A stretch of 64,000 bases of DNA from Carposina sasakii (GCA_014607495.2 CP053148.1:11408001-11472000); one strand, 5' to 3'; positions 48,221 to 57,877 are shown, counted from the stretch's first letter. Made by a program: numbers and translations. Notes: generated from the sequence alone by a model not told the origin.

Positions 48221-48511
48221 ATGTCTTTCTCGTCAAGAGATTATGCGCTTATGCATTACTTTTATGGCTATGCAAAAGGAAATGCTTCGGAAGCGGCTAG
48301 ATTGTACAGACAGCAGGTACAAAACAGTGGTGAACCTCAGCCTGAGACTTGGCCTGATCATCGTACAATTTTGCGAGTCCATAATAGTTACATGGAAGGT
48401 CGCCTATCAGGTAGAAGACCCGGGCGTCCATCACAAATGCATGACCCAGATGTGGTCGATTCAGTGGTCGAAGAAGTGGCAAGAGACCCATCAGTTAGTG
48501 TCAGAACCATA
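48221..48511 (+). pseudogene. Mariner-type transposase, N-terminal part
   Basis: Ninety-seven codons from the ATG at 48221 encode the DNA-binding end of the transposase. The opening MSFSSRDYALMHYFYGYAKG and NASEAARLYRQQ look like the helix-turn-helix region called DUF4817 in arthropod proteins. A second part has SGRRPGRPSQ, the GRPR-like AT-hook between the two DNA-binding helices, and VVDSVVEEVARDPSVSVRT. Coding stops at the retrotransposon: TGTTAG of the LTR gives a premature stop. The rest of the protein resumes at 56283 in the same phase once one copy of the 4-bp duplication is discounted. Confidence 0.8.
48508..48511. repeat. Target-site duplication, left copy
   Basis: The 4 bases cata precede the 5' LTR and recur at 56279-56282 directly after the 3' LTR. 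Confidence 0.8.
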
Positions 48512-48841
48512 TGTTAGAATTATTAGAAAATAGGTAATAATATTCTTTTAATTTTTAATTAATTGTTAAAGCTAAATTCATTTTTACATTTGTAAATTGC
48601 AATAATAAGTAGTGAATTTGTTAACATGAGTATTTCCCGCCAACACTCGCTGTCAGAAGTGCTGCGATACTTTGTGGTAGGCAGTTCGGGTGAATAATAG
48701 CGAGCGTTGTCGGGTAGATAGATATTGAGATTTAGAAAAAAGGTGTTAACGAGATTATAGAAAGGAGAAAAATGTAAAAAGGGTACACATGGAGTAAAGA
48801 CAATCAATCGAAGTTGGTATTTCATTTCTCGGCGTTCTACA
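48512..48841 (+). repeat. 5' LTR
   Basis: 330 bp from TGTTAGAATTATTAG to CTCGGCGTTCTACA, identical by eye to 55949-56278. The antisense frame inside it (88 codons at 48559-48825) recurs unchanged in the 3' LTR and is not a gene. The promoter should lie here, but I cannot place a TATA box or start site. Confidence 0.9.
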
Positions 48842-49048
48842 TATCAGAAGAAAGGATATACGGAAGTAAAAAGGACTTCCTAAGTCGAACCTAAAAGTGT
48901 ACGGGGAAAAGAAGAAAAGCTGTAAGTAAAAGTTTTATAAGTAATTAAAGAATAACGTGTTTAGCGATGTCTTTAGATTGAAAAGAGGTTTAAATAACAT
49001 TAAACGATAGATGAAATCGTTAATTATTACCTAAACCTTGCAACGGCG

Positions 49049-49853
49049 AGATATTTTTTTTTTGACGTGAAACGTCTTTAAAATCGCGCCGACACATACG
49101 GGTACCAGGTTTAAAAACTGGACCGTAACGAAAAGGTCTATATCATCGTACCTTAATAATTAAAAAACTATTGGTCTTAGAAACAAAAATGTGGTGTAAA
49201 TATTTCACTTATATAGTCAGCTCGCTGTTATGACATTGAGTTCGTGTCGGGGTCAAGCGGGGGGGCGGGGGAGGGATACTGCGATAACTGTGCGAAACCG
49301 GCGCTTTCGCTTGTTTCTATTCAGTGTAACTCGTGACTCCGACTTTATAGCGTGGTGATTCTTTCGTGTGTTTGTCAAGTTTATTTGAACCGATTGATTT
49401 ATACAAAAATAAGTGTAATTTGGACAGTATTTATATCTATACTAATATTATAAAGCTGAAGAGTTTGTTTGTTTGTTTGTTTGAACGCGCTAATCTCAGG
49501 AACTACTGGTCTGATTTGAAAAATTCTTTCAGTGTTAGATAGCCCATTTACCAAGGAAGGCTACAGTCTATACAACAACCTGCCCGGCTTCGCACGGGTA
49601 CAACGCCCCCTCACGCGGACGAAGTCGTGGGCGGCTGCTATTTAAAATAACCAGAAAGTGACAATAAATATATAAACATTTGCTATGTATTTTATGTTTC
49701 TATTACGTACCTGTTCTTTTTTTATTAAAATACTTAAAACAGCGTCCATCTTGTTTTCATTTCAATCTTTTACTTTAAAAGCGATTCGCTAACATAGACG
49801 TTTCACGTTAAAACCAACGGCCGTGTGCCCCGACACAGCCCCACCCGCTTTTT
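49049..49853. repeat. 805-bp unit inside the retrotransposon leader
   Basis: Inverted copy of 31219-32023. It carries TGACGTGAAACGTCTTTAAA near its left end and AGACGTTTCACGTTAAAA near its right end, plus a Helitron-like piece (49436-49640). It is probably a separate transposon that jumped into the retrotransposon leader. No target duplication was clearly defined. Confidence 0.8.
49436..49640 (+). mobile_element. Short Helitron-like piece within the 805-bp unit
   Basis: Starts TCTATACTAATATTATAAAG, has GTTTG repeats and GAACGCGCTAATCTCAGGAA, and ends GAAGTCGTGGGCGGCTGCTA. Same piece and same damaged 3' end as at 31432-31636. Confidence 0.6.
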
Positions 49854-50306
49854 CTCTTTCTTTTTCCCTCGTTTCTTCCTTCTCCCGTGCTATTTCATTA
49901 GTTTCATATTTTGTACTCTTGCTGTCGGATTTGTAGCAGTATTTTCTTACACTGTCTACTATTTTCGCGCGCTAAATCAAATTCTTTTCAACACCAATAC
50001 CTGTCATTGTTCACCGCACATTATAACTAGGTTTTAAAGTTTATGAAGACTTTTTATAGTACAAGGTATATCTATCGTATCTTGCCCATGCATGGAATGA
50101 ATAAGGCTATGACAACGTGAGGTTATTTGTCACTGTCTAATAATCAGTTAAGCTTAGTTGGAAAACACATATCAAGTGTATAGCTACCCACTTATTCCTG
50201 TCATTTCAAAATTATAAACCACGTGGTTAACGCATAATAAAACACCAGGCAAATGTATACAGTGAAAGACAACGATCTGTGCTAGTTATTTCATTGTTTT
50301 AGAAAA

Positions 50307-53300
50307 ATGGAAAATGACAAAGGCTCCCAGAAAAGATCGCGTGTGCTAACGACACCACCGGCTGACCAGCAGCGCTCACGGAGCCGAAACAGCCGATCGA
50401 ATCGCAGCAGAACCAGGCAGTGGGCATGTAGCCGAACGACCTGTCGCACCCGCAGCAGAGGCAGCCGTCAGAAGTGCAGTCGTGTAAGTAGGCGTCGCTC
50501 TCGCAGCCGTCGCCGCAGTCCAAGACGCCGGTCAGGGAGTCATCGTAGCAAACGGCCCAGGTCACGTAGTCACCGTAGCAAGGAGCCCAGGTCGCGTAGT
50601 CGCCGCAGCGAGAGGCCTCCCTCATCTCGCGATCATTCAGACGGGAGGCGCCAATCGGGCAACCATGAGAGCATCAGGCAGGTCTCGTCAGCGGTCAGTA
50701 AACCCCAGACCGAGTCAGTACGTAAGCCATTAAATAGTATCTCTATAGTTAATAATGATGTAACCATTTCACAGTTAGTAGAGGCATTACGTACCGTAGG
50801 TGCCAAAGGTTCTAATGAAAAGTTGTCAAACCAAAATACTGTACCAGAGTTTGATCCTGCACGCAAGGAACAAACCGTCACAATTTGGTTACACAAAGTG
50901 AATGAGTGCGCGATCATATATAACTGGTGCGATCGACAAACTATACATTTTGCGTTACCAAAACTAAAAGGCATGGCTCAAAAATGGTACGAGGGCTTAT
51001 CAACTGTTATGTATAGTTGGCAAGAATGGCAGGAGAAGTTAAAACTAGCCTTTCCTAGTGATGATAATTATGGACAATTACTTTCGACAATGTTGGCCAA
51101 ACGAGCCCGGTTTAATGATTCGTTAGAGGAGTATTTCTACGATAAAATAGTTTTACTTAATCGTTGCGGGATTGACGGCAAGAAAGCCGTTGATTGTTTG
51201 ATATATGGGATAGATGACCGCGGTGTTCGTCTTGGGGCGGAAGCAGCTCGATTTGAAAGCCCGGATCAGCTATTACCATTTTTAAAGAGTGCTAGAAGTA
51301 GTATTGGCATGGACCGGAAGATTAGGGCTAGAATCGATTCAAAACCTGATAACGTACGAAAGGGTGTTAGTAGTGACAGGCCAATTAAATGTTTTAATTG
51401 CTCACAGGAAGGACATTATAAATCGCAATGTCCTAAACCGGTGATCAAATGTGATAAATGTGCGCGGTTTGGTCACACTGCCGATGTCTGTAGGGCCTAT
51501 ATTAATAAAAATGGTGATAACGGGAATAAAGGTTCAAAACCTGTAATGTGCGTAGGATACAACGATCCAAGCTCATCTAAATATTACAAACAGATCTTAA
51601 TTAACAAAACGCCTTTTAAATGTTTCATTGATTTTGGTAGTTCGGTAACTTTGATTCAGGAAACAATAGCTAATAAGTTAGGATGTAAATGGAATTGTGA
51701 TAATACATTACCAGTGTTAAAGGGTTTTGGTGAGGCTATGGTGAAACCATTAGGCCAGTGTAAAATAGAACTAGAGATTGATACGGTGAAGGCTTGGGTC
51801 GAGTGTCTGATTGTGCCAGATGCAGTTTTAGAGGTACCAGTACTAGTTGGACAGACTTTTACGGAACAATCCCATGTAGTTGTAGAAAAGGATAACACCA
51901 CATTACGAATAAGCTCTTCTAAAGATTTTCTTAGTACAATTATTAAATTGATTTGCATGTGTGACACTAGTATTGATGGGTTAACTATGATCGACTTTAT
52001 AACTGAACCAGTATATACAGGCGAAATTTACATAGATGGTAGCAATCGATTCCATTCAGGACGCGAACATTATATAGTACAAGGGTTATTTACAGTAACT
52101 TCGGGGAATGGTGTAGCTCTCGTTAAAGGAATGTCTCCTAACCCATTTATTATCAAGGGGGGTTCTCTTTTAGCTAGGTGTAGACGTGCTGAAGAGTTTA
52201 AACCTAATGTTATCGAGCAAGATCGAGTCATGCGCGTTAGCGTAATAAATGCACCACGTCCAATCGTAGATAGTGATATATGCACTGATGGAACATTAGA
52301 CAATGAGACAATGGTAAAATTACTCGACTTGTTAAATAGATATCGTAAAACTTTTGCGTTTAACTTACAAGAGCTCGGTAAGACGAATTTAGTAGATATG
52401 ACAATACGTTTAAAGGATGACGAGCCTGTCGTATACCGGCCCTATAGGTTACCCTTTTGTGAAAGGGGGAAGGTACGTGAGATGGTACAGGAACTAATTG
52501 ACTGCGACATTGTTCAGCCTTCAACGTCTCCATATGCAAGCCCTATAGTCTTGGTAAGGAAAAAGACTGGTGAAGTTAGGCTGTGCGTAGATTATAGGGC
52601 ACTCAATAGAAAGACTATCAGGGAAAATTTTCCTTTACCTAGGATCGACGACCAACTGGACGAACTGTCTGGTTTTAGCTTCTATACGACCCTCGACTTG
52701 GCATCTGGCTACTATCAGATCGGGATTAAGGAAAGTGACCGTTTTAAAACGGCCTTTGTAACGCCAGATGGCCAATTCGAGTTTAAACGAATGCCTTTTG
52801 GCCTCGTAAATGCGCCTTCTACGTTCATGCGTATGATCCATTCCGTGTTAGGTACGGCTAATAATGTTAATGTTGGTAATGGTAGTGGTGATCCGACTAA
52901 TAGACGTGGCAAGTTAGCGTCCGCGTATATGGACGATATAATTGTCCCATCTGTCACGATCAGTGATGGTATGAACAAATTAGAGTCAGTGTTGCAGCTT
53001 CTGGAACAAGCAGGATTGACCCTTAAGCTTTCAAAGTGTTATTTCTTCTGTCAATCCGTAGACTATCTTGGGTTCGAATTAAGCGCGGAAGGAATAAAAC
53101 CTGGTACTCGGAAAGTTCAAGCAGTTGAGGAATTTCCCCAACCACGGGATCAACATGGCGTCAGACAATTTATAGGGCTGTGTAGCTTTTTCCGGAGGTT
53201 TGTAAGAAATTTCGCCGTTATTGCAAAACCACTCACAATGTTGCTTAAACGGGATACGCCTTGGGTGTGGGGCGAATCACAAACGGATGCTTTCAATAAT

Positions 53301-55061
53301 CTAAAGGGTGAACTTGTAAAGAAACCAACGTTGTCACTGTATGATCCTAAAGCAGTTACTGAAGTGCATACGGATGCCTGCAAAATCGGTGTAGCAGGTA
53401 TATTAATGCAGAGGAACAAGGACGGCATTCTAAAGCCAGTGGCTTATTTCAGCCGACAGACCACTCCCGATGAACAGCATATGACGTCATACGAGCTCGA
53501 GACGTTGGCAGTCGTATCGTCATTACAAAGATTTCGTGTATATCTCATCGGTATTACATTTAGGATATTCACGGATTGTAACTCACTGCGTGCTACATTT
53601 CTTAAGCGCGATCTAATACCGAGAGTTGCAAGATGGTGGATTTCTATGCAAGAGTTCGATTATAGCGTAGAGTATCGGCCAGGGAAATCTATGACGTACG
53701 TGGACGCATTAAGTAGAAATCCACCACCTAATGACGTTTTTAGTAGATCTGTAAATCTGATAGAAACAACTAATGCGGACTGGTTAAGTACAGTACAGAG
53801 CTCAGATTCCGAAATACAGCGAAAGATTTCCATGCTAAACGATTCACAATCTAATGAAGTTGTAGATGTTATGGAAAATTATATTGTTAGGAATAAGAAA
53901 TTGTATCGTAAGACCGCTGAAGGGGAGAGATGGGTGGTCCCCAAAGGAGTACGTTGGCAAATTTTAAAACAGTGTCATGACGACATCGGCCATTTTGCTT
54001 TTGACAAAACTTATGCCAAAGTAAAAGACACTTATTGGTTTAGTAAGATGAAAAGGTTCGTTCGTAAGTATGTTGAATCTTGCCTTGAATGCGCATACAC
54101 TAAAGGTTCTGGCAGAAAGCGGCCACTATTGAATCCGATTCCTAAGATAGATACTCCTTTCGGTACCATCCATATCGACCACGTCGGTCCGTTCGTAAAA
54201 AGTAAGAAAGGCAACGTTCATATTCTAGTCATCATCGACGCTTACACAAAATTCATTATATTAAGACCTGTGAAGAGTACTAAAACTACTATAGTAATAG
54301 ACCGCTTGCGAGAGTATTTTAGTATTTTCGGTATTCCTAAACGGATTATCTCAGACCGCGGGTCGTGTTTCACGAGTAGTAAATTCCAAGAATACGTTAG
54401 TGAGTTAGGAACTAAACATATTCTCAACGCTGTGGCAACACCAAGGGCCAATGGACAGGTTGAGAGGTACAACCGAACGTTACTCGATGCACTTACGGCG
54501 AAATGCTTAGGTCAAGATGAACGTAAATGGGATCTATGTTTACCTGACATCCAGTGGGGCCTTAATAATTCGCTAAATAAAGGTATAGGCACGACACCGT
54601 CACAAGCTTTGTTTGGTACTTCATTAACAGGACCCTCAGAAGGTAGAATTAAAGCATATCTCGATAATGACTCTATCGAAAATGGTATTTCAATTGATGA
54701 GATCAGGGAAACTATTAACAATCACATTACCGCGTACCAAGAAAAACAGAAACAGGCGTACGATAAAAAGGCTAGCGTCCCGATAAGGTTTAAGGTAGGC
54801 GACTTAGTGAGTATAAAAAAAGAAGTCCCATCAACTGGTCAAAGTAGGAAACTCATTCCCAAATATCAGGGCCCATATCGTGTAACTGCAGTCCTGGATA
54901 ATGATCGGTACAAAGTAGATGATACTCCTTTAACGAAGAAATCAAATCGTCAATATTCGTCAGTTATCGCAGTAGACAAAATGAAGCCTTGGTTAAATTA
55001 TGACAGATCAAACATTGATTCAGCTCCCAGCAGTAGTGAAGACGAAGTTAGTCAAGATTAG
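50307..55061 (+). CDS. Ty3/Gypsy Gag-Pol polyprotein
   Basis: A single 1584-codon frame with no stop between gag and pol. Order: an Arg/Ser-rich N-terminus (about residues 9-110); a retrotransposon Gag core (about 175-330, KLKGMAQKWYEGL); two CCHC zinc knuckles (from C362 and C382); an aspartic protease with D442 in IDFGSS; reverse transcriptase with YMDD at 874-877; RNase H with D1023 in HTDA; an HHCC-type zinc domain (GHFAFDKTYAKV, then CLECAYTK); and integrase with D1291, D1350 and E1386, spacing 58 and 35 (DD35E). The C-terminus has the usual GPYRV and KMKPW segments. All catalytic residues appear present. Oddities are the RS-rich leader and DFG in place of the usual DSG or DTG in the protease. 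The start is the first ATG after the leader. Confidence 0.95.
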   Translation: MENDKGSQKRSRVLTTPPADQQRSRSRNSRSNRSRTRQWACSRTTCRTRSRGSRQKCSRVSRRRSRSRRRSPRRRSGSHRSKRPRSRSHRSKEPRSRSRRSERPPSSRDHSDGRRQSGNHESIRQVSSAVSKPQTESVRKPLNSISIVNNDVTISQLVEALRTVGAKGSNEKLSNQNTVPEFDPARKEQTVTIWLHKVNECAIIYNWCDRQTIHFALPKLKGMAQKWYEGLSTVMYSWQEWQEKLKLAFPSDDNYGQLLSTMLAKRARFNDSLEEYFYDKIVLLNRCGIDGKKAVDCLIYGIDDRGVRLGAEAARFESPDQLLPFLKSARSSIGMDRKIRARIDSKPDNVRKGVSSDRPIKCFNCSQEGHYKSQCPKPVIKCDKCARFGHTADVCRAYINKNGDNGNKGSKPVMCVGYNDPSSSKYYKQILINKTPFKCFIDFGSSVTLIQETIANKLGCKWNCDNTLPVLKGFGEAMVKPLGQCKIELEIDTVKAWVECLIVPDAVLEVPVLVGQTFTEQSHVVVEKDNTTLRISSSKDFLSTIIKLICMCDTSIDGLTMIDFITEPVYTGEIYIDGSNRFHSGREHYIVQGLFTVTSGNGVALVKGMSPNPFIIKGGSLLARCRRAEEFKPNVIEQDRVMRVSVINAPRPIVDSDICTDGTLDNETMVKLLDLLNRYRKTFAFNLQELGKTNLVDMTIRLKDDEPVVYRPYRLPFCERGKVREMVQELIDCDIVQPSTSPYASPIVLVRKKTGEVRLCVDYRALNRKTIRENFPLPRIDDQLDELSGFSFYTTLDLASGYYQIGIKESDRFKTAFVTPDGQFEFKRMPFGLVNAPSTFMRMIHSVLGTANNVNVGNGSGDPTNRRGKLASAYMDDIIVPSVTISDGMNKLESVLQLLEQAGLTLKLSKCYFFCQSVDYLGFELSAEGIKPGTRKVQAVEEFPQPRDQHGVRQFIGLCSFFRRFVRNFAVIAKPLTMLLKRDTPWVWGESQTDAFNNLKGELVKKPTLSLYDPKAVTEVHTDACKIGVAGILMQRNKDGILKPVAYFSRQTTPDEQHMTSYELETLAVVSSLQRFRVYLIGITFRIFTDCNSLRATFLKRDLIPRVARWWISMQEFDYSVEYRPGKSMTYVDALSRNPPPNDVFSRSVNLIETTNADWLSTVQSSDSEIQRKISMLNDSQSNEVVDVMENYIVRNKKLYRKTAEGERWVVPKGVRWQILKQCHDDIGHFAFDKTYAKVKDTYWFSKMKRFVRKYVESCLECAYTKGSGRKRPLLNPIPKIDTPFGTIHIDHVGPFVKSKKGNVHILVIIDAYTKFIILRPVKSTKTTIVIDRLREYFSIFGIPKRIISDRGSCFTSSKFQEYVSELGTKHILNAVATPRANGQVERYNRTLLDALTAKCLGQDERKWDLCLPDIQWGLNNSLNKGIGTTPSQALFGTSLTGPSEGRIKAYLDNDSIENGISIDEIRETINNHITAYQEKQKQAYDKKASVPIRFKVGDLVSIKKEVPSTGQSRKLIPKYQGPYRVTAVLDNDRYKVDDTPLTKKSNRQYSSVIAVDKMKPWLNYDRSNIDSAPSSSEDEVSQD

Positions 55062-55239
55062 TTGTTCGATTGGTAAATGTAAATAAGTATATAAGTGTAA
55101 ATAAATCAAGTAATTCATTGTAAGGAAATAATTGAGATTATTTTAATGATTAAAGTAAATTACAGTTAGAAACATAAATGAATATGAATAGAAGGTAAAC
55201 GTAATAAAGAGGTGGGCTCAATGTAGATGCGACTTGACC

Positions 55240-55590
55240 TGCTGCCATAGAATTGAGTGGTTTCAAGGTAGAAGCGACTTGTACCACTTAGACGGTCTCA
55301 AGGTAGATGCGACTTGTACCGTCTTGTAGAATAAGTTAATGTAATTGATGCGGTTTCAAGGTAGATGCGACTTGTACCGTCTTGTAGAATAAGTTAATGT
55401 AATTGATGCGGTCTCAAGGTAGATGCAACTTGTGCCGACTTGTAGAATAAGTTGATGTAATTGATGCGGTCTCAAGGTAGATGCGACTTAAGCCATCTTG
55501 TAGAATAAGTTGATGTATTTGATGCGGTCTCAAGGTAGATGCGACTTGTGCCGACTTGTAGAATAACTTGATGTAATAATAAATTGTATT
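55240..55590 (+). repeat. 58-bp tandem array downstream of gag-pol
   Basis: TCAAGGTAGATGCGACTTG recurs at 55298, 55356, 55414, 55472 and 55530, exactly 58 bp apart, with diverged partial units upstream from about 55240. Each unit includes CTTGTAGAATAAGTT and GTAATTGATGCGGT. It lies between the pol stop and the 3' LTR. The function is unknown. Confidence 0.85.
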
Positions 55591-55948
55591 GGTCAGGGTA
55601 GATGTAGAGGTTCCTATCTTTTTTTTGTTTTCGTGTTCAAATGTATGTTGTAATGTAAAGTCATATCATATGTCATAAAGAATTATAAAATAAGAAAGGA
55701 TCACAAAATGTAATATGTGATAATATGAATATTTAAATGAAATAAAGATCTATCATATAAAGAAACACCTTACATATGTAATTATTCAAGATACTTACGT
55801 TATTTTATGTATTATTTAATTTAGATTTGAAGTTTATTCATATACATTTCATACATGGATACTTATGTTGTTATGTATAGGCATATTAAGTATATTTTGT
55901 TTACATAACCGCTACACGAGGACGTGTACTGGTTGCGGATGGCCGAAT
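55591..55948 (+). other. 3' non-coding region of the retrotransposon
   Basis: AT-rich up to the 3' LTR. The last bases, ACGAGGACGTGTACTGGTTG followed by CGGATGGCCGAAT, are not a classical polypurine tract. No env frame. Confidence 0.6.
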
Positions 55949-56278
55949 TGTTAGAATTATTAGAAAATAGGTAATAATATTCTTTTAATTTTTAATTAAT
56001 TGTTAAAGCTAAATTCATTTTTACATTTGTAAATTGCAATAATAAGTAGTGAATTTGTTAACATGAGTATTTCCCGCCAACACTCGCTGTCAGAAGTGCT
56101 GCGATACTTTGTGGTAGGCAGTTCGGGTGAATAATAGCGAGCGTTGTCGGGTAGATAGATATTGAGATTTAGAAAAAAGGTGTTAACGAGATTATAGAAA
56201 GGAGAAAAATGTAAAAAGGGTACACATGGAGTAAAGACAATCAATCGAAGTTGGTATTTCATTTCTCGGCGTTCTACA
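55949..56278 (+). repeat. 3' LTR
   Basis: Identical by eye to 48512-48841. It is followed directly by cata (56279-56282), the second copy of the target duplication. Confidence 0.9.
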
Positions 56279-56282
56279 CATA

Positions 56283-57076
56283 GAACGCCGCACCGGAATT
56301 CCAAAATCAGAAGCACATCGGATACTACAAAAAGAGGGATTTCACCCATATCATATTCAAAAAGTTCAGCAGCTTAAGCCCGAAGATTATCCGAGAAGGG
56401 TGGCGTTTTGTCAAGAAATGTTGCGGCGTCAAGCTGAAGACGCAAATTTTTCTAATACGATTTTGTGGACCGACGAATCTCATTTAAACGATGTGGAATT
56501 TTCAACATTCACAATTATCATTCTTGGAGCATTGAAAATCCACACATGACACGTGCCTCCAATTTTCAAGAACAATTTAGTGTGAACTTGTGGTCAGGCG
56601 TCTTAAATGGACAGCTGCAAATTGGCCCCTTTCAACTGCCTGACCGATTAAATGGCGAGTCCTACTTGGAATTTTTACGGCAAGATCTCGACGGTCTTTT
56701 AGAAAATGTAGACCTATTAACGCGTAGAAATATGATATATCAAAACGACGGCGCTCCATGTCACTTCGCGAGGATTGTCAGACAACATTTAACCGAAAGG
56801 TTTGGAGACAAGTGGATCGGCCGTGGGGGGCCCATTGCCTGGCCGCCACGGTCTCCCGACTTAAATCCCATCGATTTCTTCGTTTGGGGGTATTATAAAG
56901 AATTAGTTTACGCCAAGGATATCAGAAACATAGCGGAACTACGAACAAAACTAAGACAAGCAGAAGAAACAATAAAAAGCAACAGGGTAGCGTTCTTACG
57001 ACTAAAAGAATTTTTTTTAAGGCGATGTAGAATTTGTATCGAGCAGGAAGGGCGACATTTCGAAAACTTTTTGTGA
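56283..57076 (+). pseudogene. Mariner-type transposase, catalytic part with frameshift
   Basis: The frame of the N-terminal part continues from 56283 for 70 codons through KSEAHRILQKEGFHPYHIQK to the first catalytic Asp in LWTDESH (codon at 56472). A 2-nt excess at about 56493-56494 then shifts the frame. From 56495 the rest reads GIFNIHNYHSW, IYQNDGAPCH (second Asp, 56747) and SPDLNPIDFFVWG (third Asp, 56873), ending at 57076. The spacing is 41 residues between the second and third Asp, that is DD41D. Total length would be about 360 residues, normal for the family. The last 23 or so codons lie in the right inverted repeat. The apparent start at 56465 is a GTG in the wrong frame. Confidence 0.85.
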
Positions 57077-57568
57077 TTTAATAATAAACAATCAATAATA
57101 ACATTTTTTTAGTTTTATTCGGCCCAATCTTTTAATTAAGTTTTTTCGACTTACTGTGTTTCAAACATTTTTTCAAGTATGAAGTCGTGGAGATAGCTCA
57201 ATCAAATTTACATGGCAAATAGCTGACGAAATTGGCAAGTTTTTAAAAATAATTTTGGAGACATTTTTGGGATAAGTTTTTTTTTTAAATCGTTTCAAAA
57301 GAGATATTTAATTTAAACATTTTAACAAACTTAGGATTCAACATTTTTTTAATGGCTTAATAGTAGCATATCGGCTCACAATTGCTTTTGTTTTTGCAAG
57401 TGCTACTGTTCACCTATTTTAGAAAAAAAAATCAAGCTTGTATCTCAACAATTGATGTCTCTGTGACCAATAATGTTAAATAAGCCAAGGTTTAACAAAA
57501 AAATATGAAAAAAAATCATATCTCGAAAACTACAAAAAGTCGCGGAACATACATGGGGGTAATTCGGG
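57006..57568. repeat. Right terminal inverted repeat of the mariner-type element
   Basis: Reverse complement of 47330-47892. The inner part codes for the transposase C-terminus (CRICIEQEGRHFENFL), and the outer part is non-coding and ends CATGGGGGTAATTCGGG before TA. Confidence 0.9.
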
Positions 57569-57877
57569 TACCCCTAGGGGTATTCTGTCCTTGGACTTCC
57601 GCTTGACACTATTTCTTGGGACATCCTGTATAACAGTATCATTTTAAACAAAGAGCGTAAATACACAGTGAAAAATGAAACTTAAGACACCTTTTACACG
57701 CACTCAGCGGATTTACATAAACGGTGCAGAATACTTTATAAAAGGTAAGTACTTAGATATAGCGGATCTCCACACTAACAATTTAAAAGCAAAACTTTTA
57801 GTGCTTGCATGCGTACGGGTTTATATAAGACTAGCTGTTCCGCGCGTCTTGGTCCGCATGGGGTTTGAACATTGCAA
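57569..57877. other. Spacer between mariner-type and DIRS-type elements
   Basis: About 310 bp. GGGACATCCTGTATAA near 57620 resembles the end of a TACAGGGTGT-type repeat. No gene. Confidence 0.4.

Larger units (their letters stand above)
48512..56278 (+). mobile_element. Complete Ty3/Gypsy-type LTR retrotransposon
   Basis: Two 330-bp LTRs starting TG and ending CA flank a leader, one gag-pol frame and a 3' region with a 58-bp tandem array. A 4-bp duplication (cata) surrounds it, as expected for this integrase family. The LTRs look identical, implying a young insertion. The 5' leader is long (48842-50306) because it contains the 805-bp unit at 49049-49853. I see no standard tRNA primer-binding site starting TGG after the 5' LTR and no clear polypurine tract before the 3' LTR. 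There is no envelope-like frame downstream of pol. Confidence 0.9.
47330..57568 (+). mobile_element. Mariner/Tc1-type transposon with long inverted repeats, interrupted
   Basis: The ends start CCCGAATTACCCCCATGTAT and are flanked by TA (47328-47329 and 57569-57570), the Tc1/mariner target. Inverted repeats of about 563 bp bound a transposase gene split by an LTR retrotransposon at 48512-56278. With that insertion removed the element is about 2.5 kb. The transposase frame resumes in register across the insertion, then carries an unrelated 2-nt frameshift, so this copy is inactive. The inverted repeats could still be mobilised in trans. Confidence 0.85.

Noticed and set aside
48559..48825. 88-codon minus-strand frame, repeated at 55996-56349
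   Set aside because: It lies in the two LTRs, which are identical non-coding repeats. The repeat explains the conservation.
50299..54721. Numerous minus-strand frames across gag-pol
   Set aside because: They are antisense shadows of the intact 1584-codon frame and none shows a domain.
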